Of a stretch of DNA of 10,719 nucleotides, positions 1 through 8,416 are shown piece by piece. Source of the stretch: JBKEAJ01 sp047972135 (GTDB lineage: Bacteria; Bacteroidota; Bacteroidia; Bacteroidales; Prolixibacteraceae); NCBI GenBank assembly GCA_047972135.1, contig JBKEAJ010000075.1:1-10719 (forward strand), read 5' to 3'. A model generated the notes under the pieces. That model made no database searches. It saw only the letters and a program-made list of their open reading frames with translations, and had not been told where the DNA came from. Every line of letters starts with the position of its first letter. Positions within the stretch are counted from its first letter, which is position 1. The position numbers and the translations under genes are program-made.

Positions 1-644
1 AATTGGTTTCTAGTAAAGGTTTTAAACTCCTCGTATTCTTTTTTATCTTGCTCTGTTTTAACTGAGGATCTGTATCCGTAATAATTCCAGTCTATCACAG
101 AGAAATAAAGGTATACATCTATTCCTTGCTCGTCGTAGGCCTTTACCAGCTCGCCGATAATATCCTTTTTGTATGGAGTATTTGCAATGGTATAATCGGT
201 GTATTTGCTAGGCCACAGGCAAAAGCCATCGTGATGTTTTGTGGTAATAATCATATACTTAGCTCCCATATCTTTAGCTTGTTTTGCCCATACTTTGGCA
301 TCAAAGTCGGTAGGATTAAATTGTTTATAAAGATTGTCGTAAGCCTCCTTAGGAACTTTGCCCCAAGTCCGGAGGAACTCTGCGGCACCTCTATAGTTTT
401 CGCCGTTCCATTGTCCTCCGGCAATAGCAAAAACTCCCCAATGGATAAATTGCCCCAAGCCGCAGTCTCTCCATTTTTGCATTTGTTCGTCAGTTCGCCT
501 GCCCAATCGGTGCGCACCATATTCGAGTGCCACATTGGTTCTTTTTTCAGCAGAGTGTTGTGCACTTATTGATAGCGGATTTAACATTAGCGCACATAAC
601 AAGCTAATTATAAGTACAGTAACATCTCTTTTTGGTATTCTCAT
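1..644 (-). CDS. GH29 alpha-L-fucosidase, N-terminal part (cut by window edge)
   Basis: This gene starts at the ATG at 644 and stays open for 214 codons to the window edge, so its 3' part is missing. Residues 1-28 are a signal peptide (basic MRIPKR, a hydrophobic core, then SISA before Gln), so the enzyme is predicted to act in the periplasm or outside the cell. The rest matches the start of the GH29 catalytic barrel: FIHWGVF at 66-72 and KHHDGFCLW at 136-144, with GGQWNGENYRG and the FNPTDFDAKVWA stretch between them. GH29 enzymes release terminal alpha-L-fucose by a retaining mechanism; the aspartate nucleophile lies beyond the visible part, so activity cannot be confirmed. No frameshift is seen; the short reading frames inside it are out of frame. 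It is the last gene of the PUL-like cluster but lies 318 bases from the DUF4998 gene, so it may have its own promoter. The family call is strong; subfamily and linkage specificity are unknown. Confidence 0.93.
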   Translation of the reverse strand, partial: MRIPKRDVTVLIISLLCALMLNPLSISAQHSAEKRTNVALEYGAHRLGRRTDEQMQKWRDCGLGQFIHWGVFAIAGGQWNGENYRGAAEFLRTWGKVPKEAYDNLYKQFNPTDFDAKVWAKQAKDMGAKYMIITTKHHDGFCLWPSKYTDYTIANTPYKKDIIGELVKAYDEQGIDVYLYFSVIDWNYYGYRSSVKTEQDKKEYEEFKTFTRNQ

Positions 645-962
645 ATTTTCTATTGTTATAATGTTTATTCGATACTATTTCTAACAAACCTTTCTCAGTA
701 ATAGAGAATAATTTGCTAGAAAATCACCTCTCTCTTATAGGCATATGAATTGGATGATGATCTCTTTTTAGCTGTTCCTGAACGCTATAGCGACCTTAAA
801 AATATACTAAAACAACTTTAGTTTTAAAGCTGGACATACATTTTTGTTTTTCACACAAATTACAACAGTCCTATCATATAGATTCTGGGAACTATTATAG
901 TCCAGTTTACAGTAGCAGCTATATTCCGCCACAATAACTGTTATCATCATTTTTCATTAATC
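645..962. other. Non-coding gap between the DUF4998 and fucosidase genes
   Basis: No convincing reading frame or RNA gene is visible in these 318 bases. The stretch is AT-rich. It holds a 10-bp perfect palindrome at 783-792 and a weak A/T stem, CTTTA-GTTT-TAAAG, at 816-829. Read on the minus strand, that weak stem is followed by TTGTTTT and could be a poor terminator. The best -7-like word is AAGGTTTG on the minus strand (685-692), one mismatch from TAnnTTTG, with no matching -33 word. The gap is much longer than the 11-18-base spacings within the SusC-to-DUF4998 run, which suggests but does not prove a separate transcript for the fucosidase. Confidence 0.6.
783..792. repeat. 10-bp perfect palindrome, possible operator
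   Basis: CGCTATAGCG is its own reverse complement and is relatively GC-rich within an AT-rich gap, about 140 bases upstream of the fucosidase start. A symmetric word like this could bind a dimeric regulator, but a single copy of this length can occur by chance. No regulator gene beside it supports a function. Confidence 0.2.
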
Positions 963-1655
963 TCACCATAGGCTTGGGTCAATCACAGTATATTTACTAT
1001 AAATTGTATCAATTGCACTGGCTTCTGGAAGAAATTTTGAACGATATTTACACTCTTTGCCAATATCAATATCAGAAAGTACTATTACATTTACATCATC
1101 TGCACCCACAGTAACTACAGCTGCAGTCTCATCATTCTTAGTAAATTCTATTTTGGTTTCAATCAAGCTCTCCTCTGTAGAAGGGAAAAACTTCAATTCG
1201 TACAATCCTTCATTATTTTTCTGTGAAGATATTATTCTATCCTGCAGAGATTCTCGGTAGAAATCACCATAACATTTTGCCAGCTTTTCAACTGGCAATG
1301 AGCTATTTCCATAAAGATCATAAGAGTATATTGACAAAAAATTATCACCTTCTGGCATTCTTTCAATCAATAAATCTATCTTGTTATCTACTATCCGATG
1401 ACCAATGTTTATAAATTGAGTGTCAATTCCAGAACCTTCTGTTCCTTTTACAACAAGTTTCTTTATACTGAATGTATCTAGAAAAATCTCTAGGTTTACT
1501 CTATAAGTCCCTGAAAACACATTCACAGAGTCCACTTTCTTTGCGTAGATGCTTTCTCCTCGATCTAGATACTCTTGATGCATACTGTTCATATCACTAC
1601 AAGAAATAATCATCAAGCCCACTAATACCATTTCTAACAGATATCTAACATTCAT
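963..1655 (-). CDS. DUF4998 family lipoprotein
   Basis: This 230-residue protein starts with a lipoprotein signal: MNVRYLLEMV, a hydrophobic stretch, then a lipobox ending at Cys19 (IISC). The mature N-terminus, SDMNSMHQEYLDRGESIYAKKVDSV, has the shape typical of DUF4998 proteins, as does the C-terminal YRSKFLPEASAIDTIY. These proteins usually sit downstream of susC/susD in Bacteroidota PULs and are thought to be cell-surface accessory or glycan-binding lipoproteins; no catalytic motif is visible. The gene follows the DUF5000-type gene after 18 bases, so the two are very likely co-transcribed. The first Met is preferred because the basic n-region (Arg4) would be lost by starting at Met9. The family assignment rests on recalled family features, not a search, and the ligand is unknown. 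Confidence 0.8.
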   Translation of the reverse strand: MNVRYLLEMVLVGLMIISCSDMNSMHQEYLDRGESIYAKKVDSVNVFSGTYRVNLEIFLDTFSIKKLVVKGTEGSGIDTQFINIGHRIVDNKIDLLIERMPEGDNFLSIYSYDLYGNSSLPVEKLAKCYGDFYRESLQDRIISSQKNNEGLYELKFFPSTEESLIETKIEFTKNDETAAVVTVGADDVNVIVLSDIDIGKECKYRSKFLPEASAIDTIYSKYTVIDPSLW

Positions 1656-1673
1656 ACGATAAATTTTTAAAAG

Positions 1674-2903
1674 TTAATTTTCAACATCGCCCCAAAATTC
1701 TAATTCAGAGATAAAAAACCAGTTCCCATCACTACCTGAGCCTCCGAACTGATTTGTCCTATTCCACGTATCAAGTATACGAAAACGTAAATATTGAACG
1801 GGGGGTGCATCAGAATTTGCGTTAAACTCAGCTCCTGCGTAGAATGCATCCTTATCATCTTGACTAAGTTGTCCATATGGAAGACCTGAAGGTTTCTTCA
1901 CGTTGTAGGTTCCGATTTTCATCCAATTCGGGTCATTCCAATCGTCTTCTGGATAAGTATCACCAGTCCATGCCCACATTTCAAAATCGGTTACATTAAG
2001 TCGTGACCATGCATGCGACCAGCTATAACTCCACTGATACACCTTGAAACGGCTCAAAACAGCCTTTTGTCCTAAATCCATCGTAAATGAAACAGGCCAC
2101 TCTTCTGTCTTCTTTGTTTGATACTTGCTACTCTGACTACCATCAAACATTTCTTTTATTTCGCTAGTCGAATTGTACACTCCTGCCAACTCATCAGATT
2201 CAAGGTTAGACCCTTTCATTTGTTCACGAACCAATTTTTCTTCAAATAGGGGCACCAAACTTTTGGTAAGATTACCAGCATAATTATTCCATCTATCCCG
2301 TACTATTAATTCAAATTTACGTTCTTTTGCCTCCAGCCCCCTTATCGAAAAGCTACCTTTCTCTAAAGTCGTATAAAATCGATCATACTCAAACATTTCG
2401 CCTGACATCGTATCATTTACAGAGCATATAATAGCGATATCAGCCATAGTGGGATTCTCATAAGTAATACGAGCCCCGCCGAAGTCTGCTTTCATTTTTA
2501 GGCTTTCATATACGAGATCTACGGGTAGTTTTTTAGGTTTAACAGCAACAGTTATTGGTTTCGACTCATTCTTACTTCTATCAACAGCTATAAGTTGCAC
2601 CTGTGTTTCCAATGTGTCTGCAAACCCCTCCAGCATAATCTCTCTTAAATACTGAGATATCCGAGTTTCGTTTATTACACCTTCTTTCACCTCAAACAAA
2701 GCTTTGATATATAGCAAATCTTCGTCAATTGGTGGGATACATTCAATTTTAACTGCACCATTAAGATTAGTTATCTTGGTTACAGTTACTTCTCCAGGAG
2801 ACACACTATCAATTGGTGTCTGCCCTATTTCCTCTTCACTACAAGATGCTACCAATACTATTATCGCAAGCACCCAAGTTATTTTCATCGTTATTCTTCT
2901 CAT
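1674..2903 (-). CDS. DUF4959-DUF5126-DUF5000 surface lipoprotein
   Basis: Counting from the chosen start, this is a 409-residue lipoprotein with its lipobox cysteine at residue 21 (VLVASC). SEEE follows the cysteine; an acidic patch there resembles the surface-export signal described for Bacteroidota lipoproteins. The SPGEVTVTKITNLNGAVKI stretch (about 35-53) marks DUF4959, a DUF5126-type segment follows (about 125-225), and the C-terminus (about 235-409) is a discoidin-like DUF5000 domain with FDGSQSSKYQT, MDLGQKAVLSRFKVYQW and a closing ISELEFWGD. This arrangement is common right after susD and fits a glycan-binding role; the Trp/Tyr-rich C-terminus is the likely binding face by analogy. 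Start choice: ATG at 2924 would overlap susD by 7 bases and give a long n-region; 2903 (MRRITMK) gives a compact signal with AAAAAAT just before it; 2888 (MKITW) is also possible. Confidence 0.85.
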   Translation of the reverse strand: MRRITMKITWVLAIIVLVASCSEEEIGQTPIDSVSPGEVTVTKITNLNGAVKIECIPPIDEDLLYIKALFEVKEGVINETRISQYLREIMLEGFADTLETQVQLIAVDRSKNESKPITVAVKPKKLPVDLVYESLKMKADFGGARITYENPTMADIAIICSVNDTMSGEMFEYDRFYTTLEKGSFSIRGLEAKERKFELIVRDRWNNYAGNLTKSLVPLFEEKLVREQMKGSNLESDELAGVYNSTSEIKEMFDGSQSSKYQTKKTEEWPVSFTMDLGQKAVLSRFKVYQWSYSWSHAWSRLNVTDFEMWAWTGDTYPEDDWNDPNWMKIGTYNVKKPSGLPYGQLSQDDKDAFYAGAEFNANSDAPPVQYLRFRILDTWNRTNQFGGSGSDGNWFFISELEFWGDVEN

Positions 2904-2917
2904 ATTTTTTGCATTTT

Positions 2918-4858
2918 TTACCATTGAGGATTCTGTACTAAGTTTGGATTCTCTAACAATAAACTCTCTTTGATGGGATACAAATAGTCCCTCAGACTAA
3001 AAACAGGCCTAAATATTTGTCTGGAAACATTAAACGCTTTTGCATCAGTGGCTCTTATGTTAAAGCCTCGAATCGGAGTATTCAAATATTCTTGCAACTT
3101 TTTCCACCTACGTAAATCCCAATAACGCTTTCCCTCAAAAGCCAACTCGATCAAACGTTCTTGGTGTATTATCTCTCGCATTCCACTTTTGGACATAGGT
3201 TTTGAAGGCTTATTAGAATAATTCTGCCAACTTCTCACTACTCCCTCCAAACCTGTTTTATTGCGCACTTTGTCAATATACTCATATACTTCTGCATCAG
3301 GATTTGTTTTTGTCTCATTTAAACATTCAGCATAAAGAAGATAAATATCAGCCAATCGATAAATTGGGAAAGGATACCTAACAAAAGAAATCTTATTGCC
3401 TTTTTTTACATTAGAATCAATATGCACTACTTTTTTATTGTAGATCCCAGTCTCATTGAACCTATCACGGGCTCCAATCCCTCCAAGTTCACCTGCTTTA
3501 CATTTTAGATAACACAAATTTTCAGGGTCAGTTTTGGTATATCCAAACCACGTCATTCCGTCTAGAGCTAATGACCCATAAAAACGAGGCTCTCTGTTGA
3601 AACAAAGGTTTGACACTTCAAGACCTGGATGGATATAATAACGTAAATCATAATCAGCAACAGTTACATCATAACGGTCGGAATACGACCATTCAGAATC
3701 TTCCGTTATAGGCACACCTTTGTCAGAATAAAATAATTCCGCCATTCTTAAAGTCGGAGCATAAGCATGAAAAGGCTGCGAATTATCACCTGTTTCACTT
3801 CCAATATCTAAAACTGGAATAGAAAAGTAAGGATATCTATTACCATCAACATATTCTGTACTCGACCATATTTGTTCAGGATTCCACTTTTCTGTAACAA
3901 CGACACGAGCAATAAGCGACCTTTTTAGTGAGTCTGGTAATGAATAGCGCCCCCCTTCATTAACATCATTTTCACTCAATAATCTTATACCAGCCTCATG
4001 ACAGTAATTTATTGCATCGAGGCATGCGTCAGCAGCTTTCTGCCATTTTTGAGGGTCATATTCAGATGTGAACAAATCGATTCCTCGCTCATCACGAAAT
4101 GCAGCATAGTCGCTATTACCATTGAACAAAGGGCTGGCTGCAGTAACGAGAACATCAGCTTTAAGAGCCAATGCAGCAGGTTTAGTTATGCGTCCCAACT
4201 CATTTGCTCTATCTTCAATAACCAAAGGTAAATTAACTGATGCTTCATCGAGTAGCTGAACAACATAGTCAAAACACTCATCTACAGGCTCTCTAAAAAT
4301 CTTCACATCAGCAATACTTATTGACACTGGCAAGTTTTCTTTGACAATTGGGATTGGACCGTACATCCGCAATAAGAAATAATGATAGTATGCTTTTAAA
4401 AAGATCACCTCAGCCACCCATCTTTTCCTCTCTTCCTCGTCAAGATCAACAGTACGATCAATATTCTCTAGAAAAACATTACAATCTCGTATTCCTTGCC
4501 ACAGATTTACTCCACCGCGCGCCCCACTCCAGTAGTCTGCTAATGGACTAGTAACAGATTGAAGTCCCATCGGGATATCAAACAATACACTATTTGTAGG
4601 AACATATCCTGCTCCATCAGGCTTTAAATTATCGTAAGGCCATGCTTCATCTCCCGCCGAAAGAGCTGGATTGGAAAAAATATCCTTAATACGTGGACAA
4701 TATGAATAACAAGTAAACAGATAACGTTCAGCATCCGTTCGATTTCTAAAAGCTATATCTATGGTTGCTATATTATCTGGAGCTACATCCAAATAATCAG
4801 AACAGCCACCAATCAACAAGCCAGTCAGAATTATCGTATATTTTTTAATGAATTTCAT
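2918..4858 (-). CDS. SusD/RagB family outer-membrane glycan-binding lipoprotein
   Basis: This is a full-length SusD-like protein of 646 residues, longer than the 551-residue prototype SusD. A lipoprotein signal ends in LIGGC (Cys19), followed by SDYLDVAPDN, a very common start of mature SusD proteins. The N-terminal half carries the helical SusD-like/TPR-type region, with FLKAYYHYFLLRMYGPIPIV in the expected place. The C-terminal RagB/SusD region has the hallmark ERLIELAFEGKRYWDLRRW at about 567-585 and ends YPIKESLLLENPNLVQNPQW. SusD proteins form a lid over the SusC channel at the cell surface and pass glycan to it. The gene begins 11 bases after the susC stop, so the pair is clearly co-transcribed. 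The sugar bound cannot be read from the sequence. Confidence 0.96.
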   Translation of the reverse strand: MKFIKKYTIILTGLLIGGCSDYLDVAPDNIATIDIAFRNRTDAERYLFTCYSYCPRIKDIFSNPALSAGDEAWPYDNLKPDGAGYVPTNSVLFDIPMGLQSVTSPLADYWSGARGGVNLWQGIRDCNVFLENIDRTVDLDEEERKRWVAEVIFLKAYYHYFLLRMYGPIPIVKENLPVSISIADVKIFREPVDECFDYVVQLLDEASVNLPLVIEDRANELGRITKPAALALKADVLVTAASPLFNGNSDYAAFRDERGIDLFTSEYDPQKWQKAADACLDAINYCHEAGIRLLSENDVNEGGRYSLPDSLKRSLIARVVVTEKWNPEQIWSSTEYVDGNRYPYFSIPVLDIGSETGDNSQPFHAYAPTLRMAELFYSDKGVPITEDSEWSYSDRYDVTVADYDLRYYIHPGLEVSNLCFNREPRFYGSLALDGMTWFGYTKTDPENLCYLKCKAGELGGIGARDRFNETGIYNKKVVHIDSNVKKGNKISFVRYPFPIYRLADIYLLYAECLNETKTNPDAEVYEYIDKVRNKTGLEGVVRSWQNYSNKPSKPMSKSGMREIIHQERLIELAFEGKRYWDLRRWKKLQEYLNTPIRGFNIRATDAKAFNVSRQIFRPVFSLRDYLYPIKESLLLENPNLVQNPQW

Positions 4859-4869
4859 AATTAGTGATT

Positions 4870-7800
4870 TTACAATGTTACATTTAACCCAATATTAAAC
4901 ACTCTTTGAATAGGGTATCCTAGACCATTACCACCCATCTCTGGATCCCACAACTTAAACCTACTAATAGTAAGCAAGTTCAGTCCGCTCAAGTACACAC
5001 GGCAAGTTTTCATTTTTAGTCGCTTTGAGATATGATTAGGAATTGTATATCCTAGTTCAATCGATTTAAGGCGCAAGAAAGCACCATTACGCATAAACCA
5101 AGTATTTCTTTTCACATTATTACTTATCGTATAGGTTGACAGTCTTGGCCAGAGTGCATATACATCACGATTATTTTCTGACCAATGACTGTCTGCATAT
5201 GCCTTTAATAGAGCATTATGCCCATCTGTACCGACGAACGGGGATGTAGCACTCGCATCTATCCAAAATGATCTTCTCCCAACACCTTGAAAAAAACAAG
5301 AGAAATCAAAATTCTTAATGCCAGCAGAGAACCCGCCTCCATATACAATTTGTGGAACTGTTGGATAACCAATGGGCACTTGGTCTTGTTCAGTTATTTT
5401 ACCATCCCCATTAATATCTTTATATTTTATATCGCCACCGCCATATTCACCAAATTGCTCAGGTGAATTTCGGACTTCTTCATCATCAATAAAAAATCGT
5501 TCTGCCACATATCCCCACTGTTGACCAATTGCAGCACCTATATGGGACCTCCACGGAGTTCCTGCAGTCTCATAGTCAGGCTCCTCGTACACATCATACT
5601 CTCCGACGGCATATGTAAAGTTTCCTCTTACTGTAAGCCAGCAATTTCTACCAAACGTACTTCGGTAATCTATCGACACATCAATACCATGTCCTATTGA
5701 TTCTCCCACATTGGCTTTGGGAGTTGCCTGTAAGCCCATAGTTATAGGTATATCATATCTAGTCATCAGAATATTAGTACGTCGTTCTCTGTAAATATCA
5801 GCCTGAATATCAATTTTATCAAACAACCCTATTTCTAAACCCAAATTACCTATATAGGCTGTTTCCCAAGAAATCTGGTCATTAGCATATTTCTTGGTCT
5901 GAATTCCTTTTTTACTATAAGAGAAGTCTTCCCCAAAAGTTGCACTACGACTGCTACTATTCATGTCAACCTCTGACAAGTAAAAGAATCTATCCTTTAC
6001 ATCTCCAATCGCATCATTACCTGCTATTCCGTAAGTCAATCTGACTTTCAATTTGTTTACACTCTTCTTCACACGATTAAAAAAAGCTTCATTTGAAATA
6101 TTCCAGCCTAGTCCTGCAGAAGGGAAAAATCCAAAGCGTTTAGCTTTTGCAAAACGTTCAGAGCCATTATATCCAAAATTAAACTCTGCAAAATATCTAT
6201 TATCATAACCATATGTGAACCTACCTGCCAACCCTAAATTACGAGAAGGCAAAGTTTCTTGAATATTATCACCTGAGGTTGACAATCGCTCCCGTTGGGT
6301 ATAAACTAGCAATCCACTTACTAGATGTTTATCCTTAAAAGTCTGCGAATAATCCGCAGATATCTCAAAATAATTAGTACTCGTGATTGTTCTGCCAAAC
6401 TCTCCATTGTCTAGATACTCCTGTCCTTTATCAGGATTTAGTGCTTTAAGGATGTATGTATCGGAAATTTTATCGTAGCTTTCAATAGCATAATAGAATG
6501 GCTCATACTTTCTTTTAATTGAGAAGTATGAATAGCGATTTGCATTATACATCGCCTTTAGTCTAAGTCCCTTCAAAATAAATCTAAGATCTTGTTTCAC
6601 TTCAAATTGGGCAAGAATCGTAGACTGTGTATAATCTCTATATCCTCTCACCATCTCTGCATATGGATTCTTATACTGTCCTTTATCGTAATTGCCAAAT
6701 AATATATGCTCTTTGTATTTTGTTGCTTCGTCTGGATCATAGTATGCAGGGAATAGTACAGGATTGGTCTTCATCACCATTTTATACACATCACTACCGC
6801 TATACATGGGGCCATTGTAATCAGTAAAATTACCTGAAAAGCGAACAATTCCTTCCGTAGTCTTGGTTAAATCTATATTTACATTTGATCGTAGAAGATA
6901 TCTTTTCAATTTGATATTATTATTAAAATTGTTCTTTTTGTCCACTTTCAATGCTCCCTGATCGTTACTGAATGACCCTGCAACATAATAACGAGCTGTT
7001 CTCCCTCCTCCTCTTATACTAGCATTAACACGTTGATTGGTTGTAACATCATTAAACAACTCATCATACCAATTAACCATCGGATAAACATTCTTATTCC
7101 TATTTTCATCTTTTCGTATATCAATATCACCCCTACTGTAATATGTGTCTCCAAGTGGATTACGAGTAAGAACAGCTTCATTATGTAACTCCATATAAGT
7201 AATAGGGTCGGCAAGTTTTATTTTTTGTGTAGGCGACGAGAATGAGTTCTCCACCCTGACCAAGATGCTCATTTTACCTTCCTTTCCCTCCTTTGTCGTA
7301 ACAAGTATCACACCGTTTGCTCCTCGAGCACCGTATAGTGCAGTCGCCGTTGCATCTTTCATGATAGAGAAACTTGCAATATCGTCTGGTTGTATCCTAG
7401 CTAAATCTTCAGTTGTCAACTCTACTCCATCAATTAAAATCAACGGATTAGCTTTACCAGAGCCAAAGGTCGTGATTCCTCGAATGAAGAAAGTTGAATT
7501 ATCTTGTCCTGGTTCACCACTAGATTGATAGGAAATAACCCCCGCCATATTTCCACCAAGTGCAGTAGTAAGATTACTCGAGGGTATTTTCAAATCCTCT
7601 GGTCGAATCGTGGTTATTGATGCAATTACACTTTCCTTCTTTTGTTTTCCAAATGCTACAACCGTCACGTCGCCAATATCTTGATATTTTTCTGACAGAG
7701 ATATGTCTATTTTGCGTTTGTCGCCAACTTCGACAGTTTGACTTTCCATCCCAATAAAAGAAAAAATCAGTTTATCTGTCGGTTTAGCAATAATGTTGTA

Positions 7801-8316
7801 AGATCCATCAACGTCAGTGATTGCCCCTTTTGTCGTCCCGTCAACCACAACAGAGGCTCCTGCTAGGGGCTCTCCATTAACATCTCTTATCACGCCCGAC
7901 ACAGTTTGATGGTCTTGCTGTGCACTCGATGCAATCCCGACAGCTTCGTTTTGTTTTTTCTTTGTTAGAATAATCTGCTTATTATACAGTACATAGTTGA
8001 TGTCGCTGCCCTGAAAAAGCACAGACAATACATCTTCCAAAGACATATTATCAGATTTTAAACTCACCTTTCTATTCAAGTTTACAGTTTTTCTATCGTA
8101 AGCAAATTTATAGTCGGTCTGTTTTTCGATTTCAGACAATACTTTCTCTAGTCTCACATTCTCCACTTCAATCATGACCTTTGCCGATTGAGAGAATGAG
8201 TTATTCGCAAATACTTGAATCACTCCCAGCATAAAAAAGAATAATCCTATCCGCATAACAAGTGAAATTTTGTTAAAGATGTGAATCCACACCTCATTAG
8301 TCCGTTTTTTTTTCAT
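4870..8316 (-). CDS. SusC/RagA TonB-dependent glycan transporter with STN signalling domain
   Basis: This 1148-residue outer-membrane transporter has, in order: a long basic n-region and hydrophobic signal (to about residue 43); a secretin/TonB N-terminal (STN) domain at about 46-118; a carboxypeptidase-regulatory-like domain at about 138-210 (TVSGVIRDVNGEPLAGASV); a TonB-box-like DVTVVAFGKQKK at 216-227; a plug to about 345 with the family hallmark LYGARGANGVILVTTK (328-343); then a barrel to the C-terminus. DINGDGKITEQDQ near residue 963 is the calcium-loop-like motif usual in SusC barrels. The STN domain marks it as a signal-transducing importer, which fits the sigma and FecR genes directly upstream. 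It would take up oligosaccharide with the adjacent SusD, powered by TonB. Codons 2-4 are a run of nine A. The 97-base upstream gap shows no TAnnTTTG word but holds a strong hairpin. Confidence 0.97.
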   Translation of the reverse strand: MKKKRTNEVWIHIFNKISLVMRIGLFFFMLGVIQVFANNSFSQSAKVMIEVENVRLEKVLSEIEKQTDYKFAYDRKTVNLNRKVSLKSDNMSLEDVLSVLFQGSDINYVLYNKQIILTKKKQNEAVGIASSAQQDHQTVSGVIRDVNGEPLAGASVVVDGTTKGAITDVDGSYNIIAKPTDKLIFSFIGMESQTVEVGDKRKIDISLSEKYQDIGDVTVVAFGKQKKESVIASITTIRPEDLKIPSSNLTTALGGNMAGVISYQSSGEPGQDNSTFFIRGITTFGSGKANPLILIDGVELTTEDLARIQPDDIASFSIMKDATATALYGARGANGVILVTTKEGKEGKMSILVRVENSFSSPTQKIKLADPITYMELHNEAVLTRNPLGDTYYSRGDIDIRKDENRNKNVYPMVNWYDELFNDVTTNQRVNASIRGGGRTARYYVAGSFSNDQGALKVDKKNNFNNNIKLKRYLLRSNVNIDLTKTTEGIVRFSGNFTDYNGPMYSGSDVYKMVMKTNPVLFPAYYDPDEATKYKEHILFGNYDKGQYKNPYAEMVRGYRDYTQSTILAQFEVKQDLRFILKGLRLKAMYNANRYSYFSIKRKYEPFYYAIESYDKISDTYILKALNPDKGQEYLDNGEFGRTITSTNYFEISADYSQTFKDKHLVSGLLVYTQRERLSTSGDNIQETLPSRNLGLAGRFTYGYDNRYFAEFNFGYNGSERFAKAKRFGFFPSAGLGWNISNEAFFNRVKKSVNKLKVRLTYGIAGNDAIGDVKDRFFYLSEVDMNSSSRSATFGEDFSYSKKGIQTKKYANDQISWETAYIGNLGLEIGLFDKIDIQADIYRERRTNILMTRYDIPITMGLQATPKANVGESIGHGIDVSIDYRSTFGRNCWLTVRGNFTYAVGEYDVYEEPDYETAGTPWRSHIGAAIGQQWGYVAERFFIDDEEVRNSPEQFGEYGGGDIKYKDINGDGKITEQDQVPIGYPTVPQIVYGGGFSAGIKNFDFSCFFQGVGRRSFWIDASATSPFVGTDGHNALLKAYADSHWSENNRDVYALWPRLSTYTISNNVKRNTWFMRNGAFLRLKSIELGYTIPNHISKRLKMKTCRVYLSGLNLLTISRFKLWDPEMGGNGLGYPIQRVFNIGLNVTL
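8305..8313 (-). repeat. Nine-A homopolymer in codons 2-4 of susC
   Basis: On the coding strand the susC start reads ATG followed by nine A, encoding Lys-Lys-Lys. A run this long at the very start of a surface-protein gene can slip in replication or transcription and shift the frame. An in-frame Met at residue 21, followed by the hydrophobic core of the signal peptide, could rescue translation. No variation can be seen from one sequence, and Lys-rich starts are common in AT-rich genomes. Confidence 0.3.
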
Positions 8317-8369
8317 AAATTTGAATTCTTAGTAGGGTTTCTAATATCCATATTGGCTTTACTAACTGT

Positions 8370-8397
8370 GCAGGAAAGCAGTGGAGTGCTTTCCTGC
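8370..8397 (-). promoter_or_regulatory. Perfect 11-bp stem-loop in the fecR-susC gap
   Basis: GCAGGAAAGCA at 8370-8380 pairs perfectly with TGCTTTCCTGC at 8387-8397 around a 6-base loop. It sits 20 bases past the fecR stop and about 53 bases before the susC start. In the direction of transcription (minus) it is preceded by AAAA and followed by ACAGTTAG, not a T-run, so it is not a standard intrinsic terminator for fecR; the T-run lies on the other side, as a plus-strand terminator would have it, but no plus-strand gene is seen. An attenuator, RNA-processing site or 3'-end stabiliser between regulator and transporter genes are the plausible roles. The structure is certain; the function is not. 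Confidence 0.55.
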
Positions 8398-8416
8398 TTT
8401 TATGTTTTGTATATTT

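Noticed and set aside
251..565. Minus-strand frame of 104 codons, at first suggesting a frameshifted fucosidase
   Set aside because: It is only an alternate frame of the same strand. The true fucosidase frame is open from 644 to the window edge without a stop.
126..572. Plus-strand reading frame of 148 codons
   Set aside because: It is antisense to the GH29 gene, whose conserved motifs prove the minus-strand frame; its own translation has no recognisable domain.
685..692. AAGGTTTG as a promoter for the fucosidase gene
   Set aside because: It has one mismatch to TAnnTTTG and no -33 word at a usable spacing, so it is mentioned only within the gap entry.
7014..7214. Minus-strand frame of 66 codons inside susC
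   Set aside because: It is an out-of-frame shadow within an intact 1148-residue susC; the hydrophobic look is incidental.
8370..8401. Intrinsic terminator for fecR
   Set aside because: The T-run is on the plus-strand side; in the minus direction no U-tract follows the stem.
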